The notes: generated from the sequence alone by a model not told the origin. DNA of 64,000 nucleotides from Solirubrum sp044628455 (GCF_044628455.1 NZ_JBIYZW010000001.1:62001-126000); one strand, 5' to 3'. Counted from the first letter of the stretch, positions 8,945 through 17,596 are shown. Made by a program: numbers and translations.

Positions 8945-10594
8945 TTACTGCTGGCCGAAGCGGCCGCCGAAAAAGTCGCCGGGCTTCCAGCGGGGGCGCT
9001 GCGGGTCGTTGGCTACCTGGTAGCCGATGAGGAAGTTGAGCTGCACGTACTTTTTGCCGGCCTCGAAATCGAAGGTGCCGCTCAAATCGTCCTGGGGCTT
9101 GTGGTAGGTCAGCTCGCGCCAGGCTTTCACGGTCTTGTCCAGGTCGTTTTTGCCGTCGGCGGTTTTGTTGCCGTACTTGATGTGCAGGGCCGGCACGCCC
9201 GCCTTCACGAAGCTGTACTGGTCGGAGCGGATAAAGCGGTTCTGCTCGGGCTCGGGGTCGGCCTCCACCACCAGGTTCAGGTAGGCGGCGGCGCGGTTCA
9301 CCGGCTCGTCCAGGGTCGAGTGCTGGGCACCCAGCGGCACCACCGACAGCAGCGGGGCAATGATGGTGGGCATGTCGGTGTTCACGTTGGCCACCAGCTG
9401 CTGCCGGGGCACGGTAGGGCGCGCCGCGAAGTAGGCCGAGCCGAGCAAGCCCATTTCCTCGGCGGTTTGCAGCACAAACAGCACCGAGCGTTTGGGCTTC
9501 TGCTTGAGCTTGGCGTACACCCGCGCAATTTCCAGCACCGAGGCCACGCCGGTGGCGTTGTCGTGGGCGCCGTTGTAGATGGAGTCGCCCTTCACCGCGT
9601 CGCCGATGCCCATGTGGTCGAGGTGAGCCGAGTGCACCACGTACTCGTCGCGCAGCCTGGCGTCGGAGCCACGCAGCTGGCCCACCACGTTGTAGGAGTC
9701 GAAATCCTGGTAGGTGGAGCGCACCTCGGCGCGGGCCGCGTGGCCCAGGGCCGCCGAAGCCGGCTGGCCGCCGCGCAGGGCCGTAAACGCCCGGGCCGTG
9801 TCGATGGCCGAGGCCGCGAGCAGCGCGTGCAGGGTGGCGGCGTTGACGTTGCCCAGCACCTTCACGCCGCTGCCGCTGAGGTAGCTGCGCGAGGCGGCTA
9901 CCTTGCCGTCGGGGCCCAGCACGCTGTAGGCACCGCACTTGAGGTTGGGCAGCGCGGCCTTGGGCCGGGTGGTGCCCACAATCACGCCCACCGCGCCGTG
10001 GCTGGCCGCGTTCTGGAGCACCGACATGGTGTGCTGGCTGGCGGCGGCAATGGTGGAGGGAAACGTGCGCGGCGCGCCGGCCACCACCACCACAATTTTG
10101 CCCTTCACGTCGAGGCCGGCGTAGTCGTCGTAGCCCAGCTCGGGGGCACTGATGCCGTAGCCCACGAACACCAGCGGGGCCTCGGCCTGCACGCTGGCTT
10201 CCTCGGGATTGGGGTAGAGCACGAAGTCCTGGCCCGCCTTCAGCGGCTGGCTCTGCCCCTGGGCGTTGCGCAACGCCAGGGTAGTGGTGGGCTGCACGAA
10301 GGCGCGGCGCAGGCGCACGCGCTGCACGTAGCTGCCATTTTCGCCCGCCGGCTGCACGCCCAGCTCCTTGAGCTGCTGGGTCACGTAGTCGACGGCCAGC
10401 TGGTAGCCGGGGGTGCCGGGCTGGCGGCCCAGCAGCTTGTCGTCGGCCAGGTACTGCACATGGGCCCGGAAGTCGTCGGGGCGCAGCTGCTGCAGGGCTT
10501 TGGCAACTTTTTTATCGACGGTGAGGGACTGCGCCGAGGCCAGGGAGGCCATCAGCAAACCGCCCCAGGTGAACAGAAAACGCGAAAAAGGCAT
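8945..10594 (-). CDS. Secreted M28 family metallopeptidase with PA domain
   Basis: 549 residues with a cleavable signal peptide (about residues 1-22, ending ASLASAQ). The middle part (about 130-290) resembles a protease-associated domain inserted before the peptidase core. The M28 zinc-site motifs are all visible: HSAHLDH (about 321-327), GAHDNATG (bridging Asp near 345), the catalytic pair TAEEMG (about 378-383), NTDM (about 407) and a terminal TYHKPQDD histidine (about 498). It should be an aminopeptidase acting in the periplasm or outside the cell. It has its own hairpin terminator. The specificity is not predictable. Confidence 0.95.
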   Translation of the reverse strand: MPFSRFLFTWGGLLMASLASAQSLTVDKKVAKALQQLRPDDFRAHVQYLADDKLLGRQPGTPGYQLAVDYVTQQLKELGVQPAGENGSYVQRVRLRRAFVQPTTTLALRNAQGQSQPLKAGQDFVLYPNPEEASVQAEAPLVFVGYGISAPELGYDDYAGLDVKGKIVVVVAGAPRTFPSTIAAASQHTMSVLQNAASHGAVGVIVGTTRPKAALPNLKCGAYSVLGPDGKVAASRSYLSGSGVKVLGNVNAATLHALLAASAIDTARAFTALRGGQPASAALGHAARAEVRSTYQDFDSYNVVGQLRGSDARLRDEYVVHSAHLDHMGIGDAVKGDSIYNGAHDNATGVASVLEIARVYAKLKQKPKRSVLFVLQTAEEMGLLGSAYFAARPTVPRQQLVANVNTDMPTIIAPLLSVVPLGAQHSTLDEPVNRAAAYLNLVVEADPEPEQNRFIRSDQYSFVKAGVPALHIKYGNKTADGKNDLDKTVKAWRELTYHKPQDDLSGTFDFEAGKKYVQLNFLIGYQVANDPQRPRWKPGDFFGGRFGQQ

Positions 10595-10693
10595 GGCAGG
10601 AAAGCGAAGAAGAGTACCCTTGCGGGGTGGGTAGACGAGCGCAGAGGCGTCGGAATGCCGGGGTGCGTTGCATGGCCGGCCAAAACCGGGCGG

Positions 10694-11050
10694 CTAGTAG
10701 CCGACCCGGGTTTCCAGCTTTTGCAGCAGGTCTTCCATCTGGGCGGCGAAGGCATCGATGCGCTCGAGGCCGGCGCGGGCTTCCTCGATCTGGCCGCGCC
10801 GGTACTGGGCCACCAGCTCGCGGCCGGTGTCGAGCATGCGCTGCAGCGTCCGCTCCAACTCGCGCAGCTCGGGGCGGCCGCCGTACTGCGGAGCCGCCAC
10901 CGTGCGGAGCCACTGCCCGAACGGATTTTGCTGCACCGAGAACAGGGCCTCGTCGGCCTCGCGCACGCCGTAGAGCACGGAGCGTAGCCGGGACTTGAAG
11001 AGCACCTGTTTGATGCGCGCCTGTTGAAAATCCAGGCTGGTTATGTCCAT
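10694..11050 (-). CDS. CZB-like domain protein lacking the metal ligands
   Basis: A 118-residue all-helical protein that aligns by eye to the chemoreceptor zinc-binding (CZB) family: DFQQARIKQVLFKSRLRSVLYG, then NPFGQWL, then an EL-rich helix. In family members the equivalents are a His in the first helix (RLKH), a Cys before GQW, and two His in helix three. Here these positions read Gln (RIKQ), Asn (QQNPFGQW) and Gln/Asp (TLQRML), so no zinc site is left. The gene lies 54 bases behind the triple-PAS gene and is probably its operon partner. The loss of ligands is based on my recollection of the family consensus. Confidence 0.7.
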   Translation of the reverse strand: MDITSLDFQQARIKQVLFKSRLRSVLYGVREADEALFSVQQNPFGQWLRTVAAPQYGGRPELRELERTLQRMLDTGRELVAQYRRGQIEEARAGLERIDAFAAQMEDLLQKLETRVGY

Positions 11051-11104
11051 GAAACCGGGGTGGTGAGGAGCGGGGAGGAGAAAAGAGACGAGAGCAGGGC
11101 CGGA

Positions 11105-12421
11105 CTACGCAAGGGTATCCGGCGCCGGGTTCTCCCGCGTGCCCAGGGTTTTGCGGGCCAGCACCAGGTCGGTTATCTCGTAGGCAAACACCATGATGCC
11201 GACGGCCACACCGGCTTCGCGGAACTGCTGGTAGGTGAAGTTGAAGTAAGTGGAGGTAAGCTGCCCGCTGCTGTCGCGCTCCAGCTGAATTTCGACCTCG
11301 CTGCCAAAGAAGGTTTCGCCGGTCTGGTACACCTTGTCGAGCAGCTGCACGAAGCCCTGGCCGACCACTTCCGGCAGGGCCTCGGCCACGGGCAGGCCCG
11401 CCAACTGGCGGTGCGGAAACAGCCGCTGGTACTGGGGGTTCACCAGGTCGAAGCGGTGCTCGGGTCCGCGCAGGATGCAGATGGCCGCCGGGGCTTCCAT
11501 GAGCAGGGTGTGCAGGGTTTCGCGCTGGCTGGCGGCCAGCTGGTAGGCGGCGTGGGTTTGCTCGGCCGCCTGCGCCTGGGCTTCGTTGGCTTCGAGCAGC
11601 TCCTGCACCATCTGGCGCTGGTCGTGAATGTCGGTGGCGCCGCCCACCCACATGGAAACGTGGTTGTCGGCCCCACGGCGGGCCACGCCGCGCACCAGCA
11701 CCCAGCGGTACTGGCCGTCGTGGCGGCGCAGGCGATACTCTACCTGGTACACCTCCCCCGAGGCTACCGACTCGTGCCAGCGCTGCTGCACCCGCGCGAG
11801 GTCCTCGGGGTGAATGTCGCGGGTCCAGCGCTGCTCAATCGATTCCTCCAGGCTGCGGCCCGTAAACTGCAGCCAGCGCGGGTTGAAGTAGTCGCGGTTG
11901 CCGTCGGGCTGGGCCGTCCAGATGAGCACCGGCAGCGAATCGAGAATAAAGCGGGTGCGCTGCTGCTGCTCGTCCAGCTCGCGCTGGGTTTGGGCATACT
12001 GCTGGGCGGCCAGGTGCTGCTCGGTCACGTTCTGGCTGCGCTGCAGAATGTAGCGCAGGCCGCCGGCCTCGTCGAGTACGGGGAAGTGGGTGGCCTGCCA
12101 GTACATTTCCTCGAAGCCCCCACCCTGCTCGGCCGGCAACTCCAGGTCGTAGCGGATCAGGGGCATGGTGTGGGGCTCCAGAAACCGCCGCACGTGCTCG
12201 TGGGAGGCGCGAATCACGTCGCCCTCGTTCATGTCGGCCGAGGGGTAGGCCTCGAAGAATGGCTTGCCCACCACCTCGTCGCGGCTTTTCAGCGACACGG
12301 CCACGTGGGCGTCGGTATTGTCGAGGATGGTGGCCTCGGCGTTGGGGGCAATCAGCAGGAAGTTTTCGGGCAAAGCCCGGAACAGGCTCTGGTAATCGAT
12401 GGGTTGCGCGGAATCGGCCAT
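11105..12421 (-). CDS. Triple-PAS sensor protein without output domain
   Basis: 438 residues, soluble. Three PAS-type modules are visible: about residues 12-130 (FRALPENFLLIAPN), about 150-265 (a PAS_3 module ending in the PAC motif YRLRRHDGQYRWVLVRG) and about 300-425 (LLMEAPAAICIL, ending YEITDLV). Short coiled-coil linkers rich in Gln and Glu join them. There is no histidine-kinase, GGDEF or methyl-accepting domain. The protein therefore has to signal through a partner; the CZB-like gene directly downstream is the obvious candidate. The ligand or cofactor is unknown. Confidence 0.87.
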   Translation of the reverse strand: MADSAQPIDYQSLFRALPENFLLIAPNAEATILDNTDAHVAVSLKSRDEVVGKPFFEAYPSADMNEGDVIRASHEHVRRFLEPHTMPLIRYDLELPAEQGGGFEEMYWQATHFPVLDEAGGLRYILQRSQNVTEQHLAAQQYAQTQRELDEQQQRTRFILDSLPVLIWTAQPDGNRDYFNPRWLQFTGRSLEESIEQRWTRDIHPEDLARVQQRWHESVASGEVYQVEYRLRRHDGQYRWVLVRGVARRGADNHVSMWVGGATDIHDQRQMVQELLEANEAQAQAAEQTHAAYQLAASQRETLHTLLMEAPAAICILRGPEHRFDLVNPQYQRLFPHRQLAGLPVAEALPEVVGQGFVQLLDKVYQTGETFFGSEVEIQLERDSSGQLTSTYFNFTYQQFREAGVAVGIMVFAYEITDLVLARKTLGTRENPAPDTLA

Positions 12422-12562
12422 GGGTGTTCGGCTGGCAGGAAGGAGCGGCCGGCATCAGCGGGCCTGAACAAGCCCGCTCGGGAAAACGGGCCGGTAAAGC
12501 TACGACCCCGCCGCCCAGCGCCCAAGCTCGGTTCGAATCTGATTCTGCCCGCCGGCCCCGGG

Positions 12563-13243
12563 CTAGCGCGCGGCCGGCGGGCGGGCCAGGCGGCGCAGCT
12601 CGTGGGCGTAGTGCTCGTCGAGGCCCGGGTTGCCGCAGCGCCGGCGCAGGTACTGGGTTAGCTGCGCCCGGTATTCGGCGCGGAAGCCGCCGTCGGCGGA
12701 ATCGAACTGGTACTGGCGGGCGGCCTGGCTGAGCTGCTGCAGGGCACCGGTACACTGCTGCTGGCGCACAAAGGCGCTGGCGGGGTCGTCGCCCAGAATC
12801 ACGAAGTTGGCCTCGGCCCCGGGCACGTAGCGCACCGTAAACGGCTGCCCCGGCGCGGGGTACTGGTAGCCGTCGGGCGGGGCGGGGTAGAGGTTGAAGT
12901 CGTCGGTGTCGAAACTGCTTTGGGCACTGCCCGCGCCGGGACGGCGCAGCAGCACCCAGCAGCGCAGCACCGGGTGCTTGTTGTAGCGCCGGTAGGTGCC
13001 TTCCTGATGGGTCACCAGGGCCTCGGCCCAAATGCCGTAGCGGTGCAGAAACCAGGCGTTCAGGCGGGGCCCCGCAAACACGTTGAGCACCAGCAGCACG
13101 CCGTAGAGCAGCACCAGCCGGCCCCGGCCCCGCAAGTCGAGCCGCAGCACCCAGGCCGCCGCAAACAGCACGACCAGGCCCAGCGGAACCAGCAGGAAGC
13201 GGTGGGTGGTAGTGAAGTGCAGCAGCAGGGAGAGAGCAGACAT
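12563..13243 (-). CDS. Membrane-anchored protein of unknown function
   Basis: 226 residues from the ATG at 13243; the further upstream start at 13294 would add a poor leader. Two or three hydrophobic segments fill the first 75 residues (HRFLLVPLGLVVLFAAAWVL, then LVLLYGVLLVLNVFAG), and the rest is a soluble domain with a Tyr/Pro-rich stretch (YPAPPDGYQYPAPG). No family was recognised. It is on the same strand as the PAS and CZB-like genes, 141 bases upstream of the PAS gene. Confidence 0.72.
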   Translation of the reverse strand: MSALSLLLHFTTTHRFLLVPLGLVVLFAAAWVLRLDLRGRGRLVLLYGVLLVLNVFAGPRLNAWFLHRYGIWAEALVTHQEGTYRRYNKHPVLRCWVLLRRPGAGSAQSSFDTDDFNLYPAPPDGYQYPAPGQPFTVRYVPGAEANFVILGDDPASAFVRQQQCTGALQQLSQAARQYQFDSADGGFRAEYRAQLTQYLRRRCGNPGLDEHYAHELRRLARPPAAR

Positions 13244-13321
13244 GACGCGGGCAATAGCAGCCGCAAAGGACCGCATTGCGCCCGCGCCGTTCAATCACAC
13301 GAACGGGGGAGGCCGCCACAA

Positions 13322-13361
13322 AAAGCCCCGGCGCGAACCAGGGGGGCCGCGCCGGGGCTGC
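13322..13361 (-). terminator. Intrinsic terminator of the YflT-like gene
   Basis: A 12-bp GC stem (13324-13335 pairs with 13348-13359) followed on the minus strand by a run of Ts. It lies 20 bases beyond the stop at 13380. Confidence 0.85.
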
Positions 13362-13379
13362 GTGGGCGAAGGGCCGGGC

Positions 13380-13826
13380 TTAGAGGGAGCCCGCGGGGCG
13401 GTCGGCCGGGCCGGTTTCGGGGTGGGTGATGCGGCGGATTTCGTCGTCCTGGGGCGTGTTGGCCATGGCCCCGCGGTGCACGATGCCAATCTGGTGCACG
13501 TCGACAGCGCCGCACTGCTCAAACAGGCTGCGGGCGCGGTCGGCCTCGGCCCAGGAGTCGAGGTGCACGGCCACTACGCCGCCGCGGTGCGCGGTTTCGG
13601 CTTCCAGCCGCTCCTCGGTGTCGCTGGTAAAGTAGCGGCGCAGGAAGTGGTGCAGGCTGTCGTTTTCGGGAAACTCGCCCGTGGGATTCTCCGTCGTGGC
13701 AATGTCGTGGTCCGACAAGTCCACGTGGTCGGCGTCGAAGCCGTGGGTGGTGAGCTCGTGCACGGCGCGGCGGGCGGCCTCGATGTTGCCGAACAGGCCA
13801 ATGACGGTGTTGGGTGCTTCTGCCAT
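13380..13826 (-). CDS. YflT/GS17M-type stress domain protein
   Basis: 148 residues. The N-terminus (NTVIGLFGNIEAARRAVHEL, then GFDADHVDLSD) matches the start of the heat-induced stress protein YflT domain, and closely resembles the N-terminal domain of the YsnF-type protein encoded at 17597-18505 (VVGIFDSAAQAQQAAQQL, GFGMEHVDVAS). The repeated half AHRGGVVAVHLDS and SLFEQCGAVDVHQ is shared too. It lacks the DUF2382 tail. It is probably a general-stress protein; no biochemical role is known to me. It is a single-gene unit with a strong terminator. Confidence 0.8.
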   Translation of the reverse strand: MAEAPNTVIGLFGNIEAARRAVHELTTHGFDADHVDLSDHDIATTENPTGEFPENDSLHHFLRRYFTSDTEERLEAETAHRGGVVAVHLDSWAEADRARSLFEQCGAVDVHQIGIVHRGAMANTPQDDEIRRITHPETGPADRPAGSL

Positions 13827-13859
13827 AACGATTGCGCGAAGGTGAGGAGTTGGAAATGC

Positions 13860-13881
13860 CGCTCAGCCGGCCGGCTGAGCG
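13860..13881. repeat. 22-bp perfect palindrome
   Basis: CGCTCAGCCGGCCGGCTGAGCG is self-complementary over all 22 bases and lies 34 bases upstream of the YflT-like start. It could be an operator for a dimeric regulator or a hairpin. There is no T tract. Confidence 0.6.
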
Positions 13882-14052
13882 GGAAGGTGCCGGTGGGGCG
13901 GCGGGAGATTTACCCGCGGCGCCGTTGAGCTGATACGTTGCCTTTTTCGGCGCGGTTTTCCGTACTTGCCGCCGTCGCGGCCACAACACCGCGCGGCCCC
14001 GCTGCGTTAGCAGCAGGCGTATTTTCCCCATTCACCACACTGCCCACGTCGT

Positions 14053-14166
14053 ATGGCCAAAGCACAAGACGCCCGCAAAGAGAAGAAAAAGGAGCCGACC
14101 AAGACGGTAAAGGAAAAGAAAGCCGCCAAGGAGGAGAAAAAGAAGCTGCGCGACCGGAGCGAATAG
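14053..14166 (+). CDS. 37-residue lysine-rich small protein
   Basis: ATG at 14053, stop TAG at 14164-14166. The product begins MAKAQDARKEKKKEP and ends KKLRDRSE; about 40 percent of residues are Lys or Arg and it has no hydrophobic core. It is probably disordered and may bind nucleic acid, but that is inference from composition only. Its codons use AAG/AAA with GC-rich third positions elsewhere, and a strong hairpin terminator follows 21 bases later, which supports a real transcription unit. It lies in the gap between two oppositely oriented genes. Confidence 0.7.
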   Translation: MAKAQDARKEKKKEPTKTVKEKKAAKEEKKKLRDRSE

Positions 14167-14186
14167 CCGCCGCGCACCACTGAGCG

Positions 14187-14216
14187 AAAAGCCCGGGCCC
14201 GCCGCCCGGGCTTTTT
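14187..14216. terminator. Bidirectional intrinsic terminator
   Basis: AAAAGCCCGGG and CCCGGGCTTTTT flank a short loop. The A and T tracts on either side allow it to serve both the small basic gene (plus strand) and elaA (minus strand, stop at 14239). Confidence 0.88.
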
Positions 14217-14238
14217 CGTGCCCACCGGGGTCGGCTGC

Positions 14239-14691
14239 TTAGGCCTCGCGGCGCATGTAAATGTGCGGAATGCCGTCCTCGAGGTACATGTCGCTGCACG
14301 GCACGAAGCCAAAGCTCTGGTAGAACGCGGTAAGGTACTGCTGGGCCCCGATTTTGATGGGCTGCCGGCCAAACAGCTGCTCGCAGCGGCCGATGGCTTC
14401 GCGCATGAGCGCCCGGCCCAGGCCGTGCCGCCGCTGGGCCGGCGCGGTCACGACGCGGCCAATGCTGGCTTCGGCGTAGCAGTCACCGGGCGCAAACAGG
14501 CGGGCGTAGGCGGCCAGCTGTCCAGTGGGGGCGTAACCCAGCAGGTGCCAAGCCTGCTGGTCCTGCCCGTCGATGTCCTGAAAGGCGCAGGTTTGCTCGA
14601 CCACGAACACCTCGCTGCGCAGCTGCAGCAGGGCGTAGAGCTCGGTCAGGGTCAGGTCGGCGAAGGGCTTGCAGGTCCAGGTGAGAGTCAC
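14239..14691 (-). CDS. elaA: ElaA-type GNAT acetyltransferase
   Basis: 150 residues, full length for ElaA. The N-terminal LRSEVFVVEQTCAFQDIDGQD is the ElaA signature, followed by the acetyl-CoA loop region IGRVVTAPAQRRHGLGRALM (Q/RxxGxG/A) and a C-terminal FYQSFGFVP strand. ElaA members are N-acyltransferases of uncertain substrate. A -7-like element (TACTTTTG on the minus strand) lies 24-31 bases upstream of the start. Confidence 0.92.
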   Translation of the reverse strand: MTLTWTCKPFADLTLTELYALLQLRSEVFVVEQTCAFQDIDGQDQQAWHLLGYAPTGQLAAYARLFAPGDCYAEASIGRVVTAPAQRRHGLGRALMREAIGRCEQLFGRQPIKIGAQQYLTAFYQSFGFVPCSDMYLEDGIPHIYMRREA

Positions 14692-14714
14692 GGGTGTGGA
14701 GTAGGGGTGGGCGG

Positions 14715-14722
14715 CAAAAGTA
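14715..14722 (-). promoter_or_regulatory. Putative -7 element for elaA
   Basis: TACTTTTG on the minus strand fits the Bacteroidota TAnnTTTG consensus. No TTTG was found at the expected -33 spacing, so the call is tentative. Confidence 0.4.
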
Positions 14723-14737
14723 CGCGCCCAGCCGCGC

Positions 14738-15208
14738 TCAGTTGGGGCCGGCCGCGGCGGCCAGGGCCTCGTCGCCCAGGGGCGCGTCCACCGGCGCGGC
14801 GGCCGCGTCGTCGGCCACCAGGTGCATGCCCAGCTGCTGGTACATGGTCAGGAAGTCGAACTCGTTCCAGCCTTCGTGAATCTGGCCGTCCTTGAGGTGT
14901 ACCAGGCACAGTCCGGTAAAGTCGACTTCGTGGCCGCTGGCGCGGTGGCGGGCCCGGGTGCGGCAGCGGGCTACCTCGTAGTCGTCTTCCGACACCACGA
15001 TGTCGGTGTCGATGCGGATGTCGGTGAACTGGTTATGAAACTGCTGGTAGAACGTGCGGAAGGCGGCCGGGCCCTGGTTTAGCGCCGCCTCGGCCAACCC
15101 GCGGATGCGGGCCTCAGGATGAACCAGCTCGTCGATGACGTTTTCGTGGCCCTGGTTCCAGACTTCATCGAACCAGCGAAAGAGCAGGGTAGATTGCAGT
15201 GCGCGCAT
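14738..15208 (-). CDS. SnoaL-like / NTF2-fold protein
   Basis: 156 residues. The order of segments (LFRWFDEVWNQGHENVIDEL, then FYQQFHNQFTDIRIDTD, then VDFTGLCLVHLKDGQIHEGW) is that of the SnoaL-like polyketide-cyclase/ester-cyclase family with the cone-shaped NTF2 fold. The last 25 residues are an Ala/Pro-rich tail. Members of the family are often annotated as ester cyclases without known reaction; the substrate here is unknown. It lies 46 bases upstream of elaA on the same strand. Confidence 0.85.
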   Translation of the reverse strand: MRALQSTLLFRWFDEVWNQGHENVIDELVHPEARIRGLAEAALNQGPAAFRTFYQQFHNQFTDIRIDTDIVVSEDDYEVARCRTRARHRASGHEVDFTGLCLVHLKDGQIHEGWNEFDFLTMYQQLGMHLVADDAAAAPVDAPLGDEALAAAAGPN

Positions 15209-15505
15209 GGCAGCGGGGGTAAGGGGTTGAACATCAGCGGCCCGCCTGCCCGGCGCGCCCAGCTGAATTTACCTTAAATCGGTCAGCCGGCCAAGCCCTA
15301 ACGCAGCAGCCAAAGGGATGGGAGCAAGCGACGCCGAGGCCGGTTTTGCCGTTCTGGCGCTGCCCCGCCGGGAAAAAACTGCGCCGCCACCCGCGCCGTT
15401 CGGCTAGCGGAGCCGTACGAAAGCGCGGGCCTGCGCTGCGCCGGAGCTAACCGGTTTGCTGCGGTCGATGGTGCTCATTCATTTTACCCTTTACCCCACA
15501 GAGTT

Positions 15506-15754
15506 ATGAACAAGGCAACAAGCAGCAACGGCGCCCTGCTGGGCGCTTCGCTGGCCCTGCTGGCGGCCGGCGCAGTATATGGTGTGTGCCGGGCCTGGCC
15601 CGGCAGCGGCCGCTCCAAAGCCAACCGCCGGAACCAATCGGCCAGCCCCGCGGTGGACGTGGCGCTGAACCGCGAAGTGGCGGAGAGCATTCAGCCCAGC
15701 CCCGGCACGGCCCACGACTTCACCGACGAAGGCGCCACCGGCAACAACGACTAG
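15506..15754 (+). CDS. Small single-pass membrane protein
   Basis: 82 residues with one hydrophobic stretch (LLGASLALLAAGAVYGVCRAW, about residues 10-30) followed by a polar, disordered-looking tail ending DEGATGNND. It resembles the small YtxH-like anchored proteins common in stress gene neighbourhoods, but no family was confirmed. It stands alone between two minus-strand genes. The 297 bases upstream hold no other reading frame I can support. Confidence 0.6.
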   Translation: MNKATSSNGALLGASLALLAAGAVYGVCRAWPGSGRSKANRRNQSASPAVDVALNREVAESIQPSPGTAHDFTDEGATGNND

Positions 15755-15804
15755 CGCGGGGCGCGCGCACGGTAACCGGCCGGGTAAGGGGCAGGCCACG
15801 CCGC

Positions 15805-16770
15805 TTAGCCGGCCGGTTCTTCGTCGCGCACCAGCAGCATGGCCCCGTAGGAATAGCCCCCGCCGAACACTGTGACGACCACGCGCTGGCCGGGCTGCAG
15901 GCGCGGCAGCGTATCGGCCAAGCCGATGGCGGCGCCCGCGCAGCCGGTGTTGCCCAGGGTTTCCACGTTCGACACCAGGCGCTCGGGCGGCAGGCCGGTG
16001 CTGCGCACCACGTTGTCGCTGATGCGGCCGTTGGCCTGGTGGGGAATCAGCCAGCTGACGTCCTGCACCGTGAGCTGCTGGCGGGCCAGGATCTGCTCGG
16101 TAACGCGGGCCATGTACTGGCAGGCGTGCTGAAACACGTCGCGGCCGTGGGGCATGATGATGTTGCGGTTCAGCGGCTGCAGGGTAACGGCGGTGGTGGC
16201 CTTGCCCACGGTGGCCGCGCCGCCGGTAATCACGTCGACCACGCGCAGGTCGGTGGGGGCCAGGCGCTCGGCCGAGAGCAGCAGGGCCGCGGCGCCGTCG
16301 CCCCAGAGGTGGCCAGCCACGGTGTCGTCTTCGTTGTTGTAGGCCGTGTTGTGCTCCGAGGTCACCACCAGCGCCCGGCGGGCCTTGCCCAGAGCGAAGT
16401 AGCCCTGCACGATTTCCACCGCGTTCAGCAGCGAAGAGCAGGCCGAGGAAATGCTCACCACCGGAATGTCGGCCACGCCCAGCGCGTGCTGCACGGCGTG
16501 GGCCAGGGTCACGATGGTGTCGTGGGGGGTATAGGTGGCGCCGATGATCAGGTCGATTTCGGCGGCGGCTACGCCCGGGGCTTCGTGCAGCACGCGGCGG
16601 GCGGCTTCCACGGCCATGGTGTTGGTGTTTTCACCGGGGGCCGCGCGGCGCCGCTCCCGAATGCCGGTGCGCTCCATGATCCAGTCGGAAGAGAGGCCGT
16701 TGCGGCGGGTGAAGTGGTCGTTGGCGACAACGGCCGTGGGCAGGTAGGCAGCGACGTGGTGCAGGTACAC
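15805..16770 (-). CDS. 3-oxoacyl-ACP synthase III family protein
   Basis: 321 residues, the usual length. The KAS III triad is in place: Cys111 in SSACSS, His244 in IPHQAN and Asn274 in GNTGCAG, at nearly the same numbers as E. coli FabH. The C-terminal glycine loop FGGGYSYGAMLL is present. It should condense an acyl-CoA with malonyl-ACP, either to start fatty-acid synthesis or for a specialised lipid or arylpolyene. It is not next to other fab genes, so a housekeeping fabH role is not proven. It is divergent from the DUF4136 lipoprotein gene. Confidence 0.92.
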   Translation of the reverse strand: MYLHHVAAYLPTAVVANDHFTRRNGLSSDWIMERTGIRERRRAAPGENTNTMAVEAARRVLHEAPGVAAAEIDLIIGATYTPHDTIVTLAHAVQHALGVADIPVVSISSACSSLLNAVEIVQGYFALGKARRALVVTSEHNTAYNNEDDTVAGHLWGDGAAALLLSAERLAPTDLRVVDVITGGAATVGKATTAVTLQPLNRNIIMPHGRDVFQHACQYMARVTEQILARQQLTVQDVSWLIPHQANGRISDNVVRSTGLPPERLVSNVETLGNTGCAGAAIGLADTLPRLQPGQRVVVTVFGGGYSYGAMLLVRDEEPAG

Positions 16771-16963
16771 AAACAGCAGGAAAAGCGGGTGGCAAGTGGG
16801 CGGAGCCGGAGCGAAACTAGGCAGCGGCCGGCAGTATGTACGGCCCGGGCCCGGCCGCCGCCGGGCCGCGCTGCGTAATAGCCGGGTGGCCCGACCAACT
16901 GCAGCGCCAGTCCAGCCGCTGCGCGGGTCCCGAGTGCGTCCACCCTGGTTTACCTAAACTGCT

Positions 16964-17512
16964 ATGAAGACTTCCTGGTTTCTGCCGCTGCTCCTGCTCT
17001 GGCTGAGCGCCTGTTCCTCCACCGACATCAAATCCACCGAGCAGACGCCCGGTGTGGACTTCAGCGCCTACCGCACCTACAACTTCCTCGACGTGCAGGC
17101 CCGCAACGAGGCGGCCTTCGCGGCGCCCGGCAGCGCCATTGCCGACCTGAAAACTGCCGTGGCCCGCGAGCTGGAGCGCCGCGGCTACCAGCGCGCCGAC
17201 GCGCCCGACCTGTGGGTCAACATCGGCGTAGTCACCCAGGACCAGGTGCAGACGCGCCAGACCGACATCCGCGAGGCCCCGCGCTACATCGGGCAGCGGC
17301 GCTACAGCTGGCAAAGCGAGGAAGTGGTGGTCGACCGCTACGAGGTGGGCACCGTGACGGTGGAGCTGGTAGATGCCGCCCGCAACGAGCGGGTGTGGCA
17401 GGGCGTGGCTGCCAGCACCCTCACCGACGACCCGCAGAAGCTCACCAGGCGCATCGACGAGGGCATGAGCAAGCTGTTTGAAAAGTACCCGTTGAGCCCG
17501 CCGCAACCCTAG
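16964..17512 (+). CDS. DUF4136 lipoprotein
   Basis: 182 residues with a lipoprotein signal ending LSAC (lipobox cysteine at about residue 17). The body matches DUF4136: VDFSAYRTYNFLD near the start, AVARELERRGYQ in the middle and GTVTVELVDAARNERVWQGVA towards the end. Such proteins are placed in the periplasm or outer membrane, with no settled function. It is a single-gene unit followed by a strong hairpin terminator. Confidence 0.92.
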   Translation: MKTSWFLPLLLLWLSACSSTDIKSTEQTPGVDFSAYRTYNFLDVQARNEAAFAAPGSAIADLKTAVARELERRGYQRADAPDLWVNIGVVTQDQVQTRQTDIREAPRYIGQRRYSWQSEEVVVDRYEVGTVTVELVDAARNERVWQGVAASTLTDDPQKLTRRIDEGMSKLFEKYPLSPPQP

Positions 17513-17531
17513 CCGCGGCAGCCCGGAAAAG

Positions 17532-17566
17532 AAAAGCGGCGACTGGAAACACCAGTCGCCGCTTTC
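17532..17566. terminator. Bidirectional intrinsic terminator
   Basis: A perfect 14-bp stem (AAAGCGGCGACTGG at 17533, reverse complement at 17552-17565) between two convergent genes. Confidence 0.85.
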
Positions 17567-17596
17567 AATATCAGCCTTCAGGCCGGGCCGCAGCCC

